43,224 bases of DNA from SbD1 sp049300095 (GCA_049300095.1 JBAQYM010000147.1:1-43224); one strand, 5' to 3'; numbered from the stretch's first letter, positions 31,175-39,353 are shown. Notes: generated by a model not told the origin, from the letters alone. Numbers and translations are program-made.

Positions 31175-32548
31175 TCATGCATCATCGTGCAGATCGCGGG
31201 GCCCATCGACAGTGCAATCGAGCCGCCCTTCGGCGAGACGCACGATAACCTTGTCCCCGGCGGCCACCTCGATTGATTTCCTGATAATTTTCCGATCCTT
31301 AGCCCTGTAGGCTATCGAATACCCGCGGTTGAGGACCCCAAGGGGGCTCAGGGTCTCAAGGCGCGAGAGGTTGCGCTGGAACGCGAGCCCGAATCCATCC
31401 AAAATCCTTTGGTGCTGGAGAATGAGTTCCTTGCTCTGCCGGTCCAACTCGGCGCGGTGCCTCAGGATTTGCGCCCCAGGATTGAGGTGGAGCAGCCTGT
31501 CTCCGAGGTGCGAATGCAATGTGCGGCACCTCTCCATGCGACGATTCAGCGCAAGTTCGAGGCGCTCGATTCGGTCGTCGAGCAAGAGCTTGAGATCCTC
31601 CAGGCGTCTTTTGGGATGAGTGACCCGGCTTTCGAGAAATTTCAGCTTGAATGCCAGGGTATCGAGCCTTTGTCTGAAAACGTGGGTTACCCGGTCGCGA
31701 AAGCCGTGCAGGTCGCGGTGAAATTTTTCGAGCCTGCCGACAACCCATTCCGCCGCCGCGCTCGGGGTGGGCATGCGCATATCGGCCACAAGGTCGGCAA
31801 TGGTGAAATCGATTTCGTGCCCCACCGCCGAGATGACGGGAATCGAGGATTCCGAGATCGCGCGCGCGACCGCCTCCTCGTTAAACGACCACAGGTCTTC
31901 GAGGCTCCCCCCTCCCCGGCCGACTATCATTACGTCCCATTGATGCTCACCGGCAAGCGCGTTTGCCGCCGCGACGGCCTGGGATATCTCGCGGCTCGCC
32001 TCGGCCCCCTGCACCGCGACCGGAAAGAGCGTAACGTTCAGCGGATACGGGCTTCGCTCGAATAGCTTGAGAATGTCCCTTATCGCCGCCCCGGTTCGCG
32101 ACGTGACGATACAAATATTTTGAGGGCACAGCGGAAAAGGTTTCTTACGGGCGTGATCGAAAAGGCCTTCGGCTTCGAGCTTTTTTTTGAGCTGCTCGAA
32201 GGCGAGCTGGAGCGCCCCGACGCCCGCCGGTTCCATCACTTCAACGATGATCTGGTATTCCCCGCGCGGCTCGTAGACGCTCAGGCGCGCCTGGCAGATC
32301 ACCTCCATCCCCGCTTGCGGCACGTAGCGCAGGAACCGGTTCTGCTGCCGGAAAAAAACGGCGGGGACCTGGCTGTGTTCGTCTTTTAGCGTGAAATAAA
32401 AATGTCCCGAAGCCGGGACACGAAAATTCGAAATTTCACCCCGCACCCAAACAAAGGGGAAATGCGCCTCGAGCAGCGTCTTTATCTGCTGGTTGAGCTT
32501 GCTGACGGTGAGGATTCCGCCGTCTTCCTCGTGATGTGGCAGGCGCAT
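31175..32548 (-). CDS. xseA: Exodeoxyribonuclease VII large subunit
   Basis: This encodes 457 residues. The OB-fold N-terminus (about 14-110) has FVWVRGEISNF and GHFYFTLKDE. The catalytic exonuclease VII domain has IVTSRTGAAIRDIL, IVGRGGGSLEDLWSFNEE (about 212-229) and VGHEIDFTIADLVADMRMPT PSAAAE. A long coiled-coil arm (about 255-395) binds XseB, and the C-terminus is ILNRGYSIAYR with VRLAEG. It degrades ssDNA into oligonucleotides in mismatch and recombination repair. Its start lies 10 bp from oppC's stop, so the opp and xse genes are packed. Confidence 0.96.
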   Translation of the reverse strand: MRLPHHEEDGGILTVSKLNQQIKTLLEAHFPFVWVRGEISNFRVPASGHFYFTLKDEHSQVPAVFFRQQNRFLRYVPQAGMEVICQARLSVYEPRGEYQIIVEVMEPAGVGALQLAFEQLKKKLEAEGLFDHARKKPFPLCPQNICIVTSRTGAAIRDILKLFERSPYPLNVTLFPVAVQGAEASREISQAVAAANALAGEHQWDVMIVGRGGGSLEDLWSFNEEAVARAISESSIPVISAVGHEIDFTIADLVADMRMPTPSAAAEWVVGRLEKFHRDLHGFRDRVTHVFRQRLDTLAFKLKFLESRVTHPKRRLEDLKLLLDDRIERLELALNRRMERCRTLHSHLGDRLLHLNPGAQILRHRAELDRQSKELILQHQRILDGFGLAFQRNLSRLETLSPLGVLNRGYSIAYRAKDRKIIRKSIEVAAGDKVIVRLAEGRLDCTVDGPRDLHDDA

Positions 32549-32557
32549 TTTCGCAGT

Positions 32558-33652
32558 TTACCTGAACAGCCTGGGGTCCATGGCGTCGCGCAGGCCCTCG
32601 CCCACCAGGTTATAGGCGGTGATGCTGATAAATATCGCAAAACCCGGAAAAACGGTTAGCCACCACGCGAATTCGATATAATCGCGGCTCTGGGACAAAA
32701 TGTCGCCCCAACTGGGCGTTGGGGGCGGCACGCCAAAGCCCAGAAAACTCAGGCTCGATTCGGTGAGGATCGCCCCGGCTATGCCGAAAACGGCCGAAAC
32801 CAGAACGGGCGCCATCGCGTTGGGAAGCATGTGAAGGAAGATGATCCTTCGGTGCGACGCTCCGAGGGCGCGCAGGGCCGTGATGAAATCGAGCTGCTTG
32901 AGTTTGAGAAACTCGGCCCGCACGAACCGGGCAACACCCATCCAACCTGTAAGACCGATTACTATCATGATGTTGTAAATGCCACCAGGAAGCAACGGCG
33001 AGCTTTCGCCAAGGCTGATTACGGCGATGATAAGGAAAAACGTGGGAATGGTCAGCATGATCTCGATGATGCGGCTTATCACCACGTCCGTCCATCCGCC
33101 AAAATACCCGGCGAGCGCCCCGAGAAATATCCCTATCACCAGCGCGATCCCCACCGCGACAAAACCCACCGAGAGCGAAATCTTCGCGCCGTGGATCATC
33201 CGGCTCAACACGTCCCGGCCACTGTCGTCCGTCCCGAACCAGTGGAGCGCCGACGGGGCCGCAAGAAATTCGAGCAGGTTGTATTCGGTCGGCGAATACG
33301 GCACCGGGGGCCATACGGCGACGGCCTCCTCTTTGCCCGTAATGCGATGGAACATGAACGGGGCTTTCTTTTTCAAGTCCTTCCAGACAAAATCCCCGAC
33401 CCTGTCGGCCCCGGAAAACACCGGGAAATATACCCCGCCCTGGTGATAGAACAGGATGGGCTTATCGTTTGCCAGAAGCGGGGCGAAAATCGCGACGAAG
33501 AACAGAAATCCGGTTACCCACAATCCCATGACGGCAAGCTTCCTCTTCTTGAAGTGGTAGCTGACCATTCTCCAGTAGGTGTTGGGGACTTCCTTTTTCC
33601 GTTCGAGTCCGGTCTCGACCTGCAACGCGCCGGTCTTTGCGGGATCGCTCAT
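32558..33652 (-). CDS. oppC: Peptide ABC transporter permease, OppC/DppC family
   Basis: This encodes 364 residues, with an N-terminal cytoplasmic segment (about 1-40), an early transmembrane helix, a long extracytoplasmic loop, and five further transmembrane helices. The EAA-type loop RALGASHRRIIFLHMLPNAM (about 265-285) docks the ATPase. It forms a heterodimer with OppB for peptide uptake. The start region is unusual: the ATG at 33652 sits in a run of short repeats that holds two mini-ORFs (ATG at 33666 and 33685), the nearer overlapping the real start as ATGA. No Shine-Dalgarno is seen directly at the ATG. No ATPase (OppD/OppF) is in the window. Confidence 0.92.
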   Translation of the reverse strand: MSDPAKTGALQVETGLERKKEVPNTYWRMVSYHFKKRKLAVMGLWVTGFLFFVAIFAPLLANDKPILFYHQGGVYFPVFSGADRVGDFVWKDLKKKAPFMFHRITGKEEAVAVWPPVPYSPTEYNLLEFLAAPSALHWFGTDDSGRDVLSRMIHGAKISLSVGFVAVGIALVIGIFLGALAGYFGGWTDVVISRIIEIMLTIPTFFLIIAVISLGESSPLLPGGIYNIMIVIGLTGWMGVARFVRAEFLKLKQLDFITALRALGASHRRIIFLHMLPNAMAPVLVSAVFGIAGAILTESSLSFLGFGVPPPTPSWGDILSQSRDYIEFAWWLTVFPGFAIFISITAYNLVGEGLRDAMDPRLFR

Positions 33653-33878
33653 ATCAAATCGCTCATATCAAATCAAATCGCCCATATCAAAGCCAAATCC
33701 TGAGAAAAACCTCCCGAATCGCCATTCCGGCGGAAGCCGGAATCCAGTCCACGCCACATACCCGCTGGATACCGGCTTTCGCCGGCATGACGCCGCTCTA
33801 TGGGGTGATCCGCTCAAATCAGGCACTGCTCACCCCACACTGTTTACCGTTCACTCTTCACTTCTCACTCTTCACCCA
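33653..33878. repeat. Start-region mini-ORF repeats and two REP-like hairpins
   Basis: Between oppB and oppC lie copies of the ATGAGCGATTTGAT context (minus strand starts at 33666 and 33685), then REP-like ATTCCGGC/GCCGGAAT (33724-33745) and ACCGGC...GCCGGC (33768-33785) hairpins. A heptamer array at 33851-33885 closes the gap at the oppB stop. Confidence 0.75.
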
Positions 33879-34883
33879 TCATTCCAGCTTGATCCTCGGA
33901 TCGAGCGCCGCATAGAGGACATCGGATATGAGGAGCCCGATCAGGGTGAGAAAAGCCGAAATGGTCGTGATCGCCATGATGACGGGGTAATCGCGGCTTA
34001 AAACCGCCTCGAACCCGAGTTGCCCCATTCCGGGGATCGAAAATATGCTCTCGATTATTACGCTGCCGCCGAACATCGACGGCAAGAGGAAAGCCAGGAG
34101 CGTGACGATCGGAAGCAATGCGTTGCGGAAAGCATGCTTGTAGATGACCACGCGCTCGCTCAGGCCTTTTGCGCGGGCCGTGCGAATGTAGTCTTCGCGT
34201 ATCACTTCGAGCATGTCCGCCCGGGTCAGCCGGGAAAGATAAGCCAGGCCGCCGTAGGTAAGACAGGCCACCGGGACCACGAGGTGCCATGCCCGGTCGG
34301 CGAGCCAGGGCAACCAGCCCATCGTTTCGCTTCCAATCGAGGATATGCCGTAGACCGGAAAGATGTCCCAAAAATCCCCTCCGCCGAAAAGCATTATGAT
34401 CAGCACGGCCACCCAGAAGTTGGGCAGCGAGTAGAGGAAAAAAAAGCCCAGGGTCATGGCGCGGTCGGAAAAGGTCCCCGTATGCGTCGCGGAATAGATG
34501 CCGCAGGGAATCGCTATCAAATAAACCAGAAATATCGAGATGATGTTTAACTGAATGGTTATCGGAAGCCGTTCGGCGATCTTGTCCCATACGTTTCGGT
34601 GGTCTTTGTAGGAGGTGCCGAAATCGAGCGTGAAGACACGTTTTACCCAAAGCAGGTACTGGACCGGAAGGGGCTTGTCCAGCCCGTAGAGTTCTTTTGT
34701 CTGCTGAATTATCTGCGCTGAGATGGCCTTGTCGCCGCCGAGTTCCCCCTGGCCCGTGCCCATCTGGATCTTCAGCATGGCGGGGTTTCCCGGCGCGAGC
34801 TGGATGATGAGAAACGTGATAAAAGTAATCCCCAGCAGGGTCGGGACCATCTGGAGCAGCCTTTTTAACAGGTAGGCTTTCAT
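33879..34883 (-). CDS. oppB: Peptide ABC transporter permease, OppB/DppB family
   Basis: This encodes 334 residues from the ATG at 34883, preceded by AAAGGACT; a TTG nine bases upstream is too close to that site. It begins MKAYLLKRLLQMVPTLLGIT, typical of DppB/OppB, with the GNPA and YGLDKPLPVQYLLW patterns. Six transmembrane helices are visible, and the EAA loop is ARAKGLSERVVIYKHAFRNA LLPIV. It pairs with OppC. The stop codon lies in the first unit (TCATTCC on the + strand) of a heptamer array. oppA lies upstream but is separated from oppB by nudC. Confidence 0.93.
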   Translation of the reverse strand: MKAYLLKRLLQMVPTLLGITFITFLIIQLAPGNPAMLKIQMGTGQGELGGDKAISAQIIQQTKELYGLDKPLPVQYLLWVKRVFTLDFGTSYKDHRNVWDKIAERLPITIQLNIISIFLVYLIAIPCGIYSATHTGTFSDRAMTLGFFFLYSLPNFWVAVLIIMLFGGGDFWDIFPVYGISSIGSETMGWLPWLADRAWHLVVPVACLTYGGLAYLSRLTRADMLEVIREDYIRTARAKGLSERVVIYKHAFRNALLPIVTLLAFLLPSMFGGSVIIESIFSIPGMGQLGFEAVLSRDYPVIMAITTISAFLTLIGLLISDVLYAALDPRIKLE

Positions 34884-34892
34884 TTCAGGCAA

Positions 34893-35020
34893 TCAGTCCT
34901 TTCCCGGTCAGAATGGTTCACCGCAAAGACGCGGAGGACGCGGAGAGAATCGTGAGCGGCGAGCAGAAAAAGCAGAGGCGCACCAAACGGCAATATGTTT
35001 TTCTCTTCACTCTTCACTCT
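34893..35020. repeat. Dispersed repeat and heptamer units between oppB and nudC
   Basis: Near 34915-34945 GGTTCACCGCAAAGACGCGG resembles the arm of the inverted repeat at 17828. At 35007-35020 two TCACTCT heptamers lead to TTACCGG and TCACTTG, whose TCA is the nudC stop (35028-35030). Confidence 0.7.
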
Positions 35021-35027
35021 TTACCGG

Positions 35028-36017
35028 TCACTTGCGGTCGCCGTAGTATGCCGTGCGCTCCGGCGTCGCGAGTTCGCGCAGGGGCACGGGACTTTGCGCG
35101 TCGAACCAGTCCCTGATGAGCTGGTGCGCAATCGAAATCCGAGAGGGGAGCCGAATCGCGCCGCCCTCGACGGCCGTCCTGAATTCTTCGCGGCTAAACC
35201 AACGCGCGTCTTCGAGTTCCCTGTCGCGAAGGCACACTTCCTCGCCTTCCGCTTCGGCGCAAAATCCGATCATAAGCGAGCAGGGAAACGGCCAGGGCTG
35301 AGACGAATGATAGTGAATATTTGTTACCCGCACGCTCGTCTCCTCGAACACTTCACGCACAACCGCCGCCTCGGCGCTCTCGCCGGGTTCGACAAACCCC
35401 GCCAGGACCGAGTACATGCGCTCGGGCCAAACGGACTGCCTGCCAAGCAGGCACTTTTCGCCGGAACGCACCAGCACGATGATCGCCGGATCGGTTCGCG
35501 GGAAGTGAAGCGCCCCGCACCCGGGGTCCGAGCAGGTCCGCTGATGGCCGCCCTGGCTCACCCGGTTGGGGCTCCCGCAAACGCCGCAAAACCGGTTTCG
35601 GCCGTGCCAGTAGGTGATAATTTTGGCGTAGGCGAGAAGCGCCCCGTCATTTTGAGACAGCAGCGGCCCTACGGCGCGCAGGTCCCTAAACCGGCCAAGG
35701 GCCGTGAGTTCGGCCGGCGGCGCAGCATCCGGTGTTTGGATGCTTACGGCAAAATAACACCGCCCTTCCTCCCGGCCAAGGAAAACGGATTCGTCGTCGT
35801 TACCCGCAAACTGCCGCGCCTGGCTATATGAGAGCAGTATGGGCCTCGGTTCGTCTCCGTCGGATACCAGCACCCGCGACTGCCAGACCGGAACAAAAAA
35901 GGATTCCGGGTCGCCGAGGTGGTCCCGGATCCATTCCTTCTTTCTTCCCCGGATGCCCGCGCGGTTTATGGCCTGTGAGACAAACATGTTATGCGAGGAC
36001 CTGGTAAAGTTATCCAT
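35028..36017 (-). CDS. nudC: NAD+ diphosphatase / deNADding enzyme NudC
   Basis: This encodes 329 residues from the ATG at 36017, chosen because the following FTRSSHNMFVSQAINRAG and LGDPESFFVPVW match the long NudC N-terminal domain. A Cys4 zinc site (CGVCG...CSDPGCG, about 184-202) follows. The Nudix box is GFVEPGESAEAAVVREVFEE TSVRV (about 238-262, G-x5-E-x7-REVFEET). The NudC-specific SQPWPFPCSLM follows. It cleaves NAD(H) and removes NAD caps from RNA. It lies in the same strand and run as oppA and oppB, separating them, with 38 bp to oppA. Confidence 0.92.
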   Translation of the reverse strand: MDNFTRSSHNMFVSQAINRAGIRGRKKEWIRDHLGDPESFFVPVWQSRVLVSDGDEPRPILLSYSQARQFAGNDDESVFLGREEGRCYFAVSIQTPDAAPPAELTALGRFRDLRAVGPLLSQNDGALLAYAKIITYWHGRNRFCGVCGSPNRVSQGGHQRTCSDPGCGALHFPRTDPAIIVLVRSGEKCLLGRQSVWPERMYSVLAGFVEPGESAEAAVVREVFEETSVRVTNIHYHSSQPWPFPCSLMIGFCAEAEGEEVCLRDRELEDARWFSREEFRTAVEGGAIRLPSRISIAHQLIRDWFDAQSPVPLRELATPERTAYYGDRK

Positions 36018-36055
36018 CCCTGTATCCACACACTTCATAAAGGGCGGCTTCGAGA

Positions 36056-37699
36056 TCAATGGTCCCCGTATTTCTGATTCGCCTTCGGGACCCACCAGTA
36101 AAGGGGGGCCAGGCCCATCGGATAGACCACCACGTTTTGGAACCGCCTCGATACCGCCACGAGCGCCTTGTTTGTAAAAAGGAACGTGTAGGGCTGCTCG
36201 TCGTATACTATTTTCTGAAAACGGTGGTACAACGCCAATCTCTTCTCGCGGTCGAACTCCCTTCGGGCCTCTTCGAGCAGCGTGTCCGCCTCCGCGTTGA
36301 TAAATCCCACGAAATTCGACCCTTTTCCCTTTGCCTGGGATGAGTGCCAAATCTGGTAAGGATCGGATTCCCATCCCATCGACCAGCCCATGGTGCAGGC
36401 ATCGAAGTTGTTCTCCTCGATTCTCTGGATGAACACCGCCCATTCGAGCTTGCGGATGGACATCTTGATGCCGACGTCTTTGAGGTTTTCCTGGAGCATG
36501 GTGCCAAGCTGCTCGGCAAATTTCCCCCCGGCAGAGATCAGGAACTCGAATTCGAACGGCTTTCCATCCTTTTGCAGAACGCTGTCACCGTCGCGGTAGC
36601 CCCATCCCGCGGATTTCAGCAGCGCAAGGGCCGCCGGCGGATCATAGGGATAGGGCTTCAGGTCTTTGTCGTACTCGGGGCTGTTGATATAGAAGGGGCC
36701 GGAGACTATCGTCCCGAGGCCGAAAAGGATCTTTTTCAGGATCAGTTCCCGGTCCACCAGCATGGTCATGGCCTGCCGGACCCGTTTGTCGGAAAAAAGC
36801 GGCCTCCGCGAGTTCCATCCTATATACGAATAGCTTGGAAGATAATAGCTGAGCTTCTGGAAATTCTCTTCGAACCTCTTGGTCTGGGTCTGCTTCTCCC
36901 ATTGGATCGGCCTCAGCCCCATCTCGTCGAGCCCTCCCTGTTTGAGCACATGCAGGGCGACGGTGGGGTCTGTGATAACTTTGAAAACGATCCTTTTTAA
37001 CGCCGGTTTTTCTCCCCAGTAATTCTCGTTTCGGACAAGGACGATTTCCTTCCCCGTTTCCCAGTGGAGCAGCTTGTAAGGGCCGGTGCCCAGCGGTTTC
37101 CGCCCGATGGGGTGCTGATTGAAGTTCTCGCCTTCCTTGAAAAGGTGCGCCGGAACTATAGGAATCCCGCCGCAAAACTCCAGGGCCCGAAAATAGGGTG
37201 TCCTGTATCGATACCGTACGGTAAAGTCGTCCACCGCCTCGACTTTTTCGATGTCCTGGTAATAGTTTCGCAGGTGGGCCGCATCGACCTTCGGGTCCCT
37301 TATGCGGTCGAACGAAAACAGGATGTCTCTTGCCGTGAACAGCCGGCCGTCCTCCCATTTTACGTCTTTTTTCAGATGGAAAGTGTAGGTGAGGTGATCG
37401 GGAGCGATCTCCCAACTCTCGGCAAGGACCGGTACAAGTTCGAGGGATTCCTCGTCTCTTCTCAGCAGAGATTCGTATATGTAACCATCGATATTCGACG
37501 CGTAGGCATCGGTCGAGGTAATCGGATTCAGGGTGGACGGCTCGGCGCTAAGCTGCACCACAAGCCAGTCGCCGGGCACTCTGTTTGCGGGCTGGCGGAG
37601 CACTTCCGAGGCCCCCGACAGGGGAGCGAAGACAAAGCTTAGCGCGACAAACAGGCACAAAACCCTGAAAGCCGTCGATCTGAATCGTGCTGGGGCCAT
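36056..37699 (-). CDS. oppA: Periplasmic peptide-binding protein, SBP family 5 (OppA/DppA-like)
   Basis: This encodes 547 residues. The signal peptide is MAPARFRSTAFRVLCLFVAL followed by FAPLSG-AS; no lipobox Cys is present, so it should be a soluble periplasmic protein. Family 5 marks include AEPSTLNPITSTDAYASNI, LAESWEIAPDHLTYTFHLKK DVKWEDGRLFTARD (the family signature), GTGPYKLLHWE and RQAMTMLVDRE. It captures peptides or nickel-type ligands for OppBC. GGAAGG lies 11 bases before the ATG. A sigma-70 promoter lies about 60-90 nt upstream, making this the first gene of the long leftward run. Confidence 0.93.
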   Translation of the reverse strand: MAPARFRSTAFRVLCLFVALSFVFAPLSGASEVLRQPANRVPGDWLVVQLSAEPSTLNPITSTDAYASNIDGYIYESLLRRDEESLELVPVLAESWEIAPDHLTYTFHLKKDVKWEDGRLFTARDILFSFDRIRDPKVDAAHLRNYYQDIEKVEAVDDFTVRYRYRTPYFRALEFCGGIPIVPAHLFKEGENFNQHPIGRKPLGTGPYKLLHWETGKEIVLVRNENYWGEKPALKRIVFKVITDPTVALHVLKQGGLDEMGLRPIQWEKQTQTKRFEENFQKLSYYLPSYSYIGWNSRRPLFSDKRVRQAMTMLVDRELILKKILFGLGTIVSGPFYINSPEYDKDLKPYPYDPPAALALLKSAGWGYRDGDSVLQKDGKPFEFEFLISAGGKFAEQLGTMLQENLKDVGIKMSIRKLEWAVFIQRIEENNFDACTMGWSMGWESDPYQIWHSSQAKGKGSNFVGFINAEADTLLEEARREFDREKRLALYHRFQKIVYDEQPYTFLFTNKALVAVSRRFQNVVVYPMGLAPLYWWVPKANQKYGDH

Positions 37700-37758
37700 A
37701 GAGCTGAAGACCTTCCATCCGGATTTCGGCAGAGCCGGCGGTCTGCGGATAGAAGACG

Positions 37759-37787
37759 TTTATAATCAATCTTGGCCGGGTTAGCAA
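37759..37787 (-). promoter_or_regulatory. Promoter of the opp-nudC run
   Basis: On the minus strand TTGCTA (37787-37782) and TATAAA (37764-37759) are 17 bp apart, about 60 nt upstream of the oppA ATG. Both boxes are four or five of six to consensus. Confidence 0.55.
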
Positions 37788-37847
37788 CCGATGTGCAAGC
37801 AAACGGGATATTTGGTCGCCCGCCCGGCCGCACCCTCATTTCCGCAT

Positions 37848-37890
37848 AAAAAAACCTCTTCCACACGGACGGAGGCCGCACGGAAGAGGG
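37848..37890 (-). terminator. Rho-independent terminator of the 77-residue gene
   Basis: On the minus strand CCCTCTTCC (37890-37882) pairs with GGAAGAGG (37862-37855), and is followed by seven Ts (complement of 37854-37848). It is a strong hairpin with a U-tract, and lies about 35 nt beyond the stop of the leftward small gene. Confidence 0.8.
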
Positions 37891-37924
37891 TTTAGAACAT
37901 GGACTGGCGGATGCGCGGAAGACG

Positions 37925-38158
37925 CTACAGGGCTTTGGTGTCGATGCCGCGGATGAATTCCCTGATGTTTTTCATCAACAGTTCGACCTTCTCATTCCGC
38001 CGGATCTCGCCCAGGTCTTTTTCCGTCTCACCCGGCCCCGAGGGAGACAATGAGGTCTCTACCGGTCTTATTTCGATGTTTTCGGATGGTTCCGTGTTCA
38101 GGCTGTCCAGTTTATCGCCTCTGAACACATCCATTTTCCCAACAATATGTCGGCTCAT
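37925..38158 (-). CDS. Small hypothetical protein (77 residues)
   Basis: This encodes 77 residues starting MSRHIVGKMDVFRGDKLDSL. It is acidic in its middle (TEPSENIEIRPVETS) and has a predicted C-terminal helix (EIRRNEKVELLMKNIREFIR). There is no signal or membrane segment. Support for a real gene comes from GGGAGGGAGC four bases before the ATG and a strong terminator just downstream, which make it a monocistronic unit. I recognise no family. It is divergent from the 74-residue gene. Confidence 0.75.
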   Translation of the reverse strand: MSRHIVGKMDVFRGDKLDSLNTEPSENIEIRPVETSLSPSGPGETEKDLGEIRRNEKVELLMKNIREFIRGIDTKAL

Positions 38159-38416
38159 GTTTGCTCCCTCCCTATATAAGTGCGTGCAATGTGTAAGATT
38201 GCCCGTCGGCCGAAATCATAATCATCCTCGAATACGATGTAAACCGCCGATCCGGGATATCTTGGGCAATATATTGGCATTTGCCCTAGACCGGCTTCCC
38301 TTCTTTTTTACCTTGCACCGATCACAGGAAATTGTATTTTATTCCTCGCGTGCGCCATATTGCACCCACTACTATAAACGACACATTCCCGTTCCGGCTA
38401 AAGAGGAGTTTCCAGG
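38159..38416. other. Divergent intergenic region of two small genes
   Basis: About 258 bp, AT-richer than its neighbours. It contains GGGCAA/TTGCCC around 38265-38286. Both flanking genes have good ribosome sites, so two promoters are expected, but I could not identify either with confidence. Confidence 0.5.
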
Positions 38417-38641
38417 ATGCAGCTTGTAGATGGTCAGCGATATTGCCTTCCCAACGGTGAAAAGGTTACCGCAAAACTCATCGAGGGCAGATTTGTTCTC
38501 GAATTCAAAAGACAGTACCGCGCGCCGCTTTCCGTCGGAAAAGACGGCGACCTCTTTCTTCGCGGCGAATCCGCCGGTTTTACCCTGGATGCTCTGGTCC
38601 CGGATACGGACGAGGAAGAAGGCGGAAATCAGACCGCGTAA
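38417..38641 (+). CDS. Small hypothetical protein (74 residues)
   Basis: This encodes 74 residues: MQLVDGQRYCLPNGEKVTAK LIEGRFVLEFKRQYRAP and then PLSVGKDGDLFLRGE, with an acidic C-terminus (DTDEEEGGN). The pattern resembles a short beta-rich, bacterial Ig-like or SH3-like fold. AGAGGAGTTTCC precedes the ATG. It has no signal peptide, and one Cys (residue 10). I recognise no named family. Confidence 0.7.
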   Translation: MQLVDGQRYCLPNGEKVTAKLIEGRFVLEFKRQYRAPLSVGKDGDLFLRGESAGFTLDALVPDTDEEEGGNQTA

Positions 38642-38817
38642 GCCTCGATGCGGGGGGATGATTTCCGGGGATTGACACTTCGGTGGAGGGCGGTTAGTCT
38701 ATCAATCCGGAAACTTATCCGGTGAACGGCATTTTCTCCAGCGGCAGTTGCATTCCGTGGGCACAAAGCGCCCGATGCCGCTTCCGTCCACATCACCCCC
38801 AGTTGGAGTTCAAAGCC

Positions 38818-39255
38818 ATGTTTCGCTGCAAAGACAGGGCAGCCGCAAGGGGCTTCGAGAAGGGCTTCACCCTTATCGAGCTCTTGATAGTCATGATCAT
38901 CCTCAGCCTTCTTGCCGCCCTGGTCGGCCCGAAGATGTTTCAAAAGATCGGCACGTCCAAGCAAAAGGCCGCAAAGACGCAGATAGCGCTGCTCGGCGGG
39001 GCCCTCGACCAGTTCCGGCTCGATGTGGGCCGCTACCCGTCAACGGAAGAAGGCCTTGACGCCCTCCGGAAAAATCCCCGCCTCGAGCACTGGGACGGCC
39101 CCTACCTTCCCAAGGACGTTCCCCCCGATCCCTGGGGCAAAGTCTACATTTATCGCGCGCCCGGTGAACATGGCGACTACGATCTTTATTCTTTCGGTTC
39201 TGACGGGCAGGAAGGCGGCGAAGGCGAAAGCGCGGACGTGCTGAGCTGGAATTAG
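38818..39255 (+). CDS. gspG: Type II secretion major pseudopilin GspG
   Basis: This encodes 145 residues from the ATG at 38818, with TTGGAG nine bases upstream; an upstream GTG would add unrelated residues. The prepilin peptidase site is G-FTLIELLIVMIILSLLAAL (processing after the Gly at about 18), followed by the GspG-typical ALVGPKMFQKIG, DQFRLDVGRYPSTEEGLDAL, DGPYLPKDVPPDPWGKVYIY and C-terminal calcium-site region GEHGDYDLYSFGSDGQEGGE. It forms the pseudopilus shaft. No other gsp gene is present in the window, so it stands alone here. Confidence 0.92.
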   Translation: MFRCKDRAAARGFEKGFTLIELLIVMIILSLLAALVGPKMFQKIGTSKQKAAKTQIALLGGALDQFRLDVGRYPSTEEGLDALRKNPRLEHWDGPYLPKDVPPDPWGKVYIYRAPGEHGDYDLYSFGSDGQEGGEGESADVLSWN

Positions 39256-39268
39256 TTAATTACTGAAT

Positions 39269-39353
39269 TTAGGGATTGAGGGATTGAGGAATTGGGAGCG
39301 TGGGGGACTGATCGCGCGTCGTCAATCCCTCAATCCCTCAATTCCTCAATCCC
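39269..39353. repeat. GGGATTGA/TCAATCCC repeat hairpin at the ABC gene stop
   Basis: Left arm 39269-39297 is GGGATTGAGGGATTGAGGAATT, and right arm 39322-39353 is four octamers (TCAATCCC at 39322, 39330 and 39346, TCAATTCC at 39338). The arms are mutually complementary. The TCA at 39338-39340 is the stop codon of the leftward ABC gene, and the last octamer encodes part of its C-terminus. Confidence 0.85.
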
